The position numbers and the translations under genes were made by a program. A DNA stretch of 64,000 bases, taken from assembly GCA_951394405.1 (NCBI GenBank), contig OX596343.1, positions 2,232,001-2,296,000 of the forward strand. Reading direction: 5' to 3'. A model generated the notes under the pieces. That model made no database searches. It was not told where the DNA came from and worked only from the letters and a program-made list of their open reading frames with translations. Source of the DNA: Coprinellus micaceus. Its lineage: Eukaryota; Basidiomycota; Agaricomycetes; Agaricales; Psathyrellaceae. This document shows, piece by piece, positions 1 to 8,728 of the stretch. Within the stretch, counting starts at the first letter, position 1. Each line of letters begins with the position of its first letter.

Positions 1-744
1 TCGTGTTTGGAAAGGGGGCGTCGGTGTCGAGCTCGCGGGAGGGAGGGAGCCTGCCCCGATGCGTGCCTTCGAGCCTGAGCGGAGGGGTATCGAGGTGGCG
101 AGGTTTGAAGGGAAGCCGCCGAATCTGGAAAGCGGACGCGTTCCCATACGTCGCGTTTGACGGAGAGGCCGTTGGCGTCCGGGCATGGAGGACGGGAGGA
201 GGTCAATCTGGGCAGTGTTCACGTCCCGCTCTGTGCAGACGGCGTGCTCTTGCCCCCGTTAGCCCAGGTTCAAGGCCTCGTGGCGTTGTAGTGTCGCGGG
301 GCAGGTCTCAAGGGCACCGAGCATTGTGCACGATTGCGCGGGATGGTGGTTGGAGGAGGACGAGACGGAGTGAAGGCCCAGGATGCACCGTTGGAAAGAA
401 AGAGAGGGAGTGCGGCTGGAGAGAGAAGAGGAACCGGGAGCGAAGAGGATGTTAACGTTGCTTTCGGGGTTCAGCACACAAATCGGGGGGCGAAGGCGGA
501 GGATAGATTTAGGGCGAGGTGGTGTTGGGGAAGGCGAGCGAGGAATCCGGGGTACGGCGGATGAATATTCGCATTTTTGGGGGAGCACGGAGTCGCTGTC
601 GGAGGGGATGTAGGAGCCACGCCGAGGTGATTGGTGTAGGACGAATTGCTAGGTGTATGCCAAAGCCCTGGTTGCCGTTATGGGTCGTCGAGCGTGGTGG
701 TGAGCTGCACGGCAGATGAGAGTGAGAGGGGTCTGCATGGAAGG

Positions 745-1440
745 TCAGTTTTTATGGCGTTTGCCCAACAGAGGAATAAGGTCCTGACCTTCTTCGCCGT
801 CTCTGGACTTCAGGTGTGACCTCTGGTGGGCATCTCGATCGCATCCGTCCTTCCACCAGGCCGCCTTACACCCCAACCTGACTCTGCGCCATCGAACACG
901 AGAAGGGGGGGAAGGGAAAGCGGGGTGCCGGCGGCTAGTGCCAGTGGATCTGGGCTGAGTTCGTGAGGTGGATTTGCATAACGGCTCATTTGATCGTGTT
1001 GTCGCATGAACAGACGTGTCATGGTCTGGATGCGCGGGAGACAAGTGTCGATGAAGGGGCGAGGGCGTATCTTAGGGACCATTGCCCAGACCAGGGACGA
1101 CGAGCTGAGCTGACGAGTACGAGATCTATTCCTGCAGCCGGAAGGCGTTGTCGAGCGAGGAAAACGACGGGAGAGAAGGTTGAGATGCATAGTCCGGGCA
1201 GGGATCTTTGGACGCCTGCGGCCATTTCGAGCAACGACGGGCAGGTGTTGTGGGCTGAGCTCGACGTCGGGAACAGTGATCGCCTGGATCGGGGTTAGGG
1301 GCTTCCTTCCCAGGCCAAACGGCATCCGGCAGGCATGTCACCTCCTAATTCGAACCACCATCTGACCACCGAGGTCGCTCGTCTCCGGCTTCGTCTCCGG
1401 TATGCATGCTCACCACCCTCGTCGCTCTCTATCTAAACGA
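745..1440. repeat. Dispersed module M, copy 1
   Basis: The block ends with a recognisable run: a GATTGGGGTT-like string, a TTCGAACCACCA box and ATGCATGCTCA followed by TCTCGTCGCTCT-type sequence. The same order of words recurs at 7400-8300, 15400-16070 and 21700-22640. Each 9-kb copy therefore contains two diverged versions of the module. No reading frame is conserved across all four, so I do not call a protein. It could be a decayed transposon or old intergenic duplication. Confidence 0.5.
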
Positions 1441-2079
1441 AGCGACATAGCCTGCATAGAAACGAATATGATATATCAAGAACTCCAAAGGAACCCACCC
1501 GTTCGGGCGTGCCCTCGATAAAATACCAACTCCAAGCTCTTCAGCCACAACAGCAGATATCGCCAGGGCACTCCAACGAACGCTTACGCACGCAACCGTC
1601 GCGCCGACTCGCCCAAGCACCGTCCACCTCCCCGACTCACCCTCGATCTCTACCTCCTTGGGCCTCCGTCCACCTTCACCGTTCCCAACACCCAACCTTC
1701 TCCACCCTTCAACGTGCTTCAACCCCCGCCTCCGAAGCTTCGACCGTTCCAAGTACCACCACACGACAACCAACATAACCTCTTCCTGCCCAACCCCCAG
1801 TGCCCATCTCCGAACTTGGGGAATGCCCATGGTACCGGCAGGAGGGGGCTAGGACGACGTTCGGTCGTGGGTTTGCGACCACGGCCGGGGCGGGCGAGGG
1901 AGGGTGGATTCGAGGCGAGGCGTAGGGGGTGTTACGTCGTTGAGGCCGAGGGCACAACGCCAGGCCGGGGGTGGATAGGTTGGGGGTATGGGAGGGTAAA
2001 GCAGTTGGTGTGCCGTTGGACCTCGTACAGCGACTTGAGGTCCCCTCGCTCCATGCGATTGTGGTGCCTACGACCCCCA

Positions 2080-5060
2080 AGGTAAGCACACTTTCCTTCC
2101 TCGATAATCGAATGCGGATATAAACTCACCTTCCCGTATAGACGTGGTTGGTGCTCGGTGCCTGCGCCCCTCTCCAGGCTTCTCCTGGCTTCTATACCTG
2201 CGGTGAACGTCGCGTTCATCGCCAGGGTTGACAAAATGTAAAGTATAGGATAGACCTACTCACCTAATAAACAGGTTTCGATGTGATTCGTTTGAGTTGA
2301 GTTGAGGTTTGCTCGCGGTTCTTGAGGCCCTGAGAGTTCGTATGAGTGGGCCTTGGGTCTCTGGAGTGACGGCGCGATAAAGGATTCACGTTGGGTAAGG
2401 ATCGGGAAGGCGCACGAGGAGAGCGGGAGGGGACCCACCTCGAACCGCGGTGAGCTTCCAGGACGAGTACTTGAGTGGGGGAAGGCCACGAAGAAAGGGA
2501 GAAGGTGAGTACGCGGTTGGTTACATGAGGAAAGTACGACTTACCTCCCGCCTTTCTTTTCAGGTCGACGAAACGAAGTACAACTGAAATAAACGCGCTC
2601 CTAGGCGGAACAGGAACGGGTAAGACCACGACTTTCTCAAGGAATCGAGCCAGGACTGACGCTCAGCGTAGGCTTGTTCCCTCGATAGCTTTGACCTGAT
2701 CGAGTCCGACGAAAGAATGGGCTACCAAGGATCTTGAAGTACTATGTAGGACGAGGTGAGTCCGTGTTTTTGCGACCCGTTGAGCAGAACAGGAGCGCTT
2801 ACCCTACCTCTCTGCTAGACACAACCAAAGACAGATGGACGGATGCGCTCGGCCTAGTGAACGCTAACACTGTAGAGGCATGACGTTGCCCACGATGTCG
2901 TGTGGGGAACTAGGAGCGGGGAATGGTGAGTAACGAATAAATTACTCGTCTGGTACCCGCGTCGCGGCCTTTAGCCGTCCAGAGCCCGACACAAGTCCCA
3001 GTCCAAATATTGACCTCGAACCCCGGGCCCACGTCCAGTCGGGGACGTATTCGAGGGGGGTAGGGACGAGGGTGGGCACCGCTATGAAGATGCCGCTATG
3101 AAGAGCGTAAGGTCTGTGTCCGGATTTTCTCTAGTAGATCTGTGGATGTGCTTACCTTGTTTCGAAGACTCGATTCGAACCTCGAGACATTCGCCGAGCC
3201 ATCCGTGGAGTCAGCGGGGTTCGTAGGGGCCTAGGGAGCGATGGTAAGTTCGTCTTGAGAATAGTGCGTGAGTGTCTGACTGACCTCAACGCCAGAAATT
3301 CGGCGCGCCGCGGTCGTCGAAGTCTTTACGAGGGCTATTCGCACTCCGCGGCATGTCTTGTTGAGGAAGTTGTAAGTTGGGATTTTCTACTACTCGTGAA
3401 CTGATACTGACCAATCCCAGTCTTCGTCGTGGGTGCTTCGAGGTGAGACCTAGGTACCTGGGGAATGGGTCAGGGTTTCGAGGACGTGAAAAACGAAATT
3501 CCCGAATGGTGGGGAGGGTGAATGTTGTGTTAATAACCTCACTTTCACCCCCGAGACGTAATCTAAGTTACCCAACTGACCTCGACATTAGGTAGCAGGC
3601 TTCCGGCGTGTGGAACGCGCTGTGCAGGATCTACTAGCGGGTTCGTACGCTATCCAACTATCCCCGTGGACTAACTTGCCTCGGTTCTAGTCCTTCAACT
3701 TCTCAACATCGCTTTGGAGACCTGTACTGTTTGCTCGGTGCTGCCTACCGCCTTCCTCACCGTAACGCGGTTTGCCGACTCGGTACATGTCTCCAACGAC
3801 GGCTAAGATATTTACGAACGGCGTAGAGACCAAGGGTAGGGTCGAGTACGAGGGGGCTAGTGAGCGGAGAAGGTAGGAACCAAACCTAATTTCGATACGC
3901 AGAGACCCCACTGATCTCGTTATGTCCCTTTCCAGGTCCAAATACCCTAAGTAGTTCTGTAGACGAAAGGTGGACCATCGATCCCTCTTTACGAAGAGTA
4001 GGAGTTAAACACTGATCTTCCATCTCGTTGCAGAGTCTAGCACCCGTAGAGCTCTCTGTCACCCTCCCCGAGATCATTTCGCAAACGTCCAACTCCTCCG
4101 GAGTTTTCAAGCACCGTCCTAGGGAGATTCGGTGAGAAGGCTGGCAGCGCTCCGGGAGTTAGGACGAAGCCATCTGTGAGTATCCCACCGCTACAGGATG
4201 AAACCCGATGCGCCTTTCTAATCGGCACATGTAGCGACCCAGAGGTTGCGTATACTGTACAAGCTGAGCCTCAGCGAATAGCTTGGAAGCCTTCAGCGGG
4301 TAGAAATTATCCATACGATTCTCTACTTAGGAATCCGCCGATAGGAACTTGAATGTATTCGACGCGTCAACTGCGGGTAGCTGAGCGAGAAAGGTAGTGA
4401 GGGTCAGTACACTGACCTCGATGAATGCGTGGGGCGATCTATAGGAGTTCAGTGACTGGGGTAGGCATACCCCTCGGCTAGTACGGGAGTATCCGAGTTA
4501 CCTTCCGCCTTGCAGCTTGTACATCGCATTGGAGGGGCGTTGAACACCTCGAGCGAGGCGTGTGCCAAGTCCGGGCCTACGAACGAGTGAGTGCGCTATC
4601 GGGCCATCCGATTTCCTTATGAATTGACGGACCTCGTCTTCTCCTAGCCTTCGTCGTCTCCCTCGAGAACAGCACCATTTCTCAAGCCCTCACGGCTGTC
4701 GTCGTACTCGTAACCCCATTCACCGACCAATTTCACCTCAGCGACGTCTACGATATCTGCGAGTGGCGTAGGCATCGAGGGTCGGTGTTGGGTCGAGTGC
4801 CAGGGGATGGACCAGAAAGCGCCGAACTCAGTGTCGCTGCACAGGGACTGTACTAACCTTTCTTCCGTCACCAGTCGCTTGGAACCATGTGTCGGTGCGA
4901 TGAGAAGCGGCTCTGGCTGGAGGCTCCGATGTTGCGAGTTACGAGTAGTGGAGAGGGTGGAATGGTTGGAAGAGGTGGTGAACATACATATTAGTTGGAT
5001 CTGTTGTTGCAATGCTTTATTCGCTGAGGCTCATAGGCAGTCCAGGTTTCGGTAGGTTAA
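2080..5060 (+). pseudogene. Decayed gene with many short introns, copy A
   Basis: At least a dozen plus-strand introns can be recognised by donor, branch point and acceptor. Examples are GTAAGC at 2082 with TATAG near 2141, GTGAGT near 2506 with TTTTCAG near 2561, GTAAGT near 3244 with a CTGAC branch and GCCAG near 3295, and GTAAGT at 3372 ending CCCAG at 3420. The short exons between them do not join into one open frame; in-frame stops are common, so I call it a pseudogene. Two exon groups (about 3700-3830 and 4640-4790) resemble each other, which suggests an internally repeated protein. The family is not recognised. The same introns and exons occur in copy B at about 16500-19620. Confidence 0.5.
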
Positions 5061-5070
5061 CTTGGGGAGA

Positions 5071-5776
5071 GTAGTTCTCGAAGGCAGATGTAAATGAATA
5101 CTATACTAATGCGAGCGCCCTTCCTTGCCATAGAGCTCCCCGACGATGCTGGCTCATGGCGTGATGGGCTGAACCTCCATTCATTATCGTATAGGATAAA
5201 ATCCATAAGCATTGCTTTCGGAGGGGTCATCGTAATCATGATGAGCTCGTGACCATTGACATGGTAATATCGCAGTCATCGCCCTTGTTTCTACAGCGCC
5301 GTTCAATGCACGGCCTCACGACGTCCATGTATAGAAAGGATGAAAGAAAGAAACCCCTCGACCTTCCCTCGGCACGAGGGCCTATGTGCTCACACTAACT
5401 ATTGAGGGGCCGTGGCAGACCTGGATTCCAGCTTGAGAGCTACGTTCCTCGGTCTCCTGGAGCTCTCCCCCCTCCTCTCCTCTTCCCCTCTCCAGTGTTT
5501 CTGTCCCTTCCATAACACGGGCTCCCCCCCTTACAGCACGACCTCGACTTGGGTCGTTGCCTTGAGCTGGGTTGTCCTGAGCCGCGTGGAGTTCGGTGAA
5601 AACGCGGTCATGGGTCGGTCGCAAGGCGTCGCGTTGCCCTCCGGAATCATGTTGGAACGTTCGTCGTGTTGACTTGGGCTCGAAGCCGGAACGCACCTCA
5701 AAGATGCTGTCGGTACATTCAGCAGTCCATCCTCGAAAAACCAATGTTGCTTAAATTGCGACTTGCCTAGATACAT
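5071..5776. repeat. Near-identical island shared by the two copies (A)
   Basis: This 706-bp block matches 19644-20349 with only a few differences at its left end plus two compensating single-base indels. From about 5395 to 5765 I see no difference at all. The flanking sequence is clearly more diverged. Open frames of 120 aa (minus, 5744-5382) and 86 aa (plus, 5412-5672) are identical in both copies, but the identity extends beyond them, so it is not evidence of coding. Confidence 0.8.
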
Positions 5777-6609
5777 GGGCAGAAAACCTTCCCCCACTCC
5801 CTACAAAGTCTCTACTTCTCTGCTTCTGTCCTCCGCCAGCACCCTCCCCAACCTTTCCTTCTCCACCCAGCTCCTTTTTCCGACCCCTACTCCCCACTCC
5901 ACTTCCTAGAGCCGTACTACACATCCACTACACTTCTAATTCAGTCGTTTCCCTCGTTCCCTCCACACACAGGCTCTCGCACTACACATCCGTTCCCCAC
6001 CGCCACACCCTATTGCGAGAGCGGGAGGAAACCCGTCCTCCTTGCCTCCACATTCTTTCGTTTGGAAGGAGGCCCTGGTAGGCGTCGATGTCCCCTCGCC
6101 AGATCGAATCAAATCGAGCCCGGTCGTAGGTCGAGGTGTTCAGTGGAGGAGTCAAACCCATTGAAGGAGCTGAGGCGTTTGATTCGGGGAGTGAGTACGT
6201 TGATAATTGGAAGGAGAGGCGAGTCAAGCAACCGATGCCGATGACGATTCTCTGTTGAGGCTTGGCGCGGAGGTCATTGATTAAGTACCAGAGGTACGGC
6301 GGTGCCGACCGCGACACAACCGTAGTCGCGAACTCTGGAGACGCTGTGTTTGGTTGAGCGGTGGAGTTCCCATTCGGCTCTCAGTAGCCCAGGTGCACAG
6401 GCGCTTAGGGCCTGGGTGTCGAAGACTTGCGTCGAGGTCGTCGAGCGCTCTGGATGACAATGACAGGCAGCCGTTCTGCCAGGTCGGGGTGCACACACGG
6501 GAGGGTTCCCGCCTCAGGCCCGAGGATATGTGCTTGATTACCACCCGGGTATTGTCACCCAGGCTTCGCTACGTAGGTCTTCGTCGTACAGGTGCTCGTA
6601 CATCCACTC
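5777..6609. other. Pyrimidine-rich stretch without a supported gene
   Basis: The first 200 bases are C/T-rich on the plus strand, resembling fungal promoter or UTR sequence. The remainder aligns with 20350-21100 of copy B with many substitutions. Open frames here are short and not conserved between the copies. No gene is supported. Confidence 0.4.
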
Positions 6610-6864
6610 ACACAAGGCCAGCGATGCCACGTTTCTACAGAAAACATTGTGGAAACGTGCTGGAAAGGTGGGGCATGTTTCCTTTGTGAATCCTGGGGAA
6701 ACACGACAAAGACATGGAGTGCGGAATTCCTTTGTTCTGCCACCAAAGCATAGCCTGCATGCTTTGACCATGTTTCCGGTGGAGACACACAGGAAACATG
6801 TGAGGCATTTCCAGCATGTTTCCAGCATGTTTCCTCTGGAAACACGTTAACCGTGGTCCTGTGT
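6610..6864. mobile_element. MITE-like insertion of about 255 bp, only in copy A
   Basis: Copy B runs straight across the corresponding point (near 21115-21130), so this block is an insertion in copy A or a clean loss from B. The ends form an imperfect terminal inverted repeat of about 28 bp: ACACAAGGCC at the left and the complement of GGTCCTGTGT at the right, followed on both sides by ACGTTTC/ACGTGTTTC. The interior is packed with the word ATGTTTCC or its complement GGAAACAT, including GCATGTTTCCAGCATGTTTCC near the right end. No coding capacity. No clear target-site duplication was found, so the superfamily is not assigned. Confidence 0.6.
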
Positions 6865-7399
6865 CAAGATCTCGACCTCGCATTCTCCACGACGACCCAG
6901 CACACCCACGCCCTCGACGACCTCCGCCTCCAGAAACGTAGCGTTCACGTCCCATACCCAAGGCCCATCCCCCGTCGTCACCATTTTTGCTCCTCGCGGC
7001 GTCGGAGGGAGAGCCACCATGCTCCAGCTCATCTCGACAAGCTTGTCCTCCGTGTGGGAGGGTTGGACCCGGGGAAGACGAGTGCGAAAACGACGAGGAA
7101 TGAGGGAGGGAGAGGCCGAGGGGCGCTTATATTCACGTTTGGGTATAGCGAGTACGAGGAAGTCGTTGTTGAGCGAGGGAGATGGATCCGGCAGGAAGGA
7201 AGTTCCATTCCAGGAAGGGTAGGCACGCTGAGGTGGTTAATGGCATGCACCGGTTCTCTGCGTCCTAGCGCTCGTATCAGGTCGTCAAGTGTGGTGGTGG
7301 GGTCGCAGGATACGAGTGTGCGGCGGAGAGAAGGAGACCAAGGAGAGGAAAGTCGCATGAGAGGTAAGATTTTGTCGTGTTAATACACCGATAAAACGC

Positions 7400-8300
7400 A
7401 GTCTCACCTTTTCAGCGTCCCCACCGCTGTCAATCCTTGCACCATGACCACCGTACGCGTGGATCCCAATTTGACAAGGACTCCCTCGATTTCAACCTCA
7501 GGACCATATACGATCTTTGGAGACGCCCCTCGGTCGTCAACTGCGTGGTATGCGCGAGAAGAGAGGGAGAGAACGGGGATGGCGGGGTGTCGACGTCTAG
7601 TGGACCTCAAAAGGCATTTGCGTGCGTTTGGGTGGGTCCCAAGGCTCCCTCGTTTTCGAGCGAGTCGACGCGCCCTGGTCTCGAGGCGTGCGGCCATGCA
7701 GAAAACGAGTGTCATTGTTGAGTTCAGGGCGCTTCTTGGAGACGAAAGTTCATGCCAGGAGCAGGGACCAGGGGTTTGTCGAGCCCGATGGGCAGGGGGA
7801 TGTATTCTTGTAGCTGGAAGGTGTCCTGGAGCGACAATAGCGACGGGAGGGTATTGATGAGGTAGAAGATCGACGTGCAGCACCCACGCAGGGGCTTTTG
7901 GATCTCTGCGCCGTTGTGGGCGATGACAACGACGGTGAGCTTGACACCGTCGGCAACAGTGATAGCGAGGATTGGGGTTAGGGGTTCTCTCCCTCACCTG
8001 CTTCGAACCACCACCGACGGCCCTGTTCTCTACCGTCATCACGGGTATGCATATGCATGACCATCGTTCTCGTCGCGCTCTGTCTGGACCAAGAGAGATC
8101 CCGAATAGAAATGTATATGAATTACAAGTCTCCGGTATCCGTAGCCCCAGCATTTGTTGATCGCCTGCGGGGGGCACCACTGAGACACCCATGGGGACGC
8201 CTCCCTTATCCATGCCTCAGCGTGTTCTCTCTTCACACTTGTTACCCACTTGCTCGCGATTCATGTTTCGTTAGCGGCGGGCTGCATCCACGAGACTCCG
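7400..8300. repeat. Dispersed module M, copy 2
   Basis: Related to 745-1440 by the ordered words GATTGGGGTTAGGGG, TTCGAACCACCA and ATGCATATGCATG. It is closer to its counterpart in copy B (21700-22640). A minus-strand open frame (8213-7404) covers most of it but is not preserved in the other copies, so coding is not supported. Confidence 0.5.
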
Positions 8301-8728
8301 CCTTCATATAGACTGTCGACCTGATCCCTTTCGCGACCCCGCGTACGTTCCGCAGCCCAAAACAGTGCCTCTTTTATCAAGTGAGTGTACGCCTCTGCCT
8401 TTCCGTTGCGAACATTTACTCAAATCCCAATGCATAGTATATCTGTGCCCGCATACAAGCTCACATTTAAGCGCTCGTAGCTAGCGGCGTGCCACGTTGT
8501 GTTTGAAGTCATCCCGATCTGGATAGTGACGGTTGAAGGGAGGCATGCACGAGGATGGCACGATGCGGAAGGCGGTGCCCAACGTTGGAATGAACGGGGG
8601 GCTTCATGTCCGCATTCGCCTTTTGCTTCCTTCCACCACCAGCCCAAACTCGTCACCCTCTCGCACCTCCTCCCAAGTGACACTCGTTCTCTGTTGTCCA
8701 TTCTCGGCGATCCTTTCTCTCAAGGCAC

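Larger units (their letters stand above)
1..8630 (+). repeat. Large segmental duplication, copy A (left end cut by window)
   Basis: This segment aligns collinearly with 14022-22970. The offset drifts from about 14021 at the left to 14340 at the right, so copy B is about 320 bp longer. Homology stops sharply after a shared TTTGCTTCC at 8622-8630. Divergence is uneven: some blocks are almost identical while neighbouring sequence has many substitutions and indels. No intact gene is recognised inside. It holds a decayed multi-intron gene (about 2080-5060), two related modules (745-1440 and 7400-8300) and a 255-bp insertion absent from copy B. The duplication is seen directly in the sequence; its mechanism and age are inference. 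Confidence 0.9.

Noticed and set aside
2596..2630. P-loop-like LLGGTGTGKT reading at an exon end in the decayed gene
   Set aside because: The frame is interrupted, the motif is changed in copy B, and no other NTPase motif is visible.
5382..5744. 120-aa minus frame identical in both 9-kb copies as a real gene
   Set aside because: Identity covers the whole 706-bp island including non-frame sequence, so it does not indicate coding; no motif or splice context.
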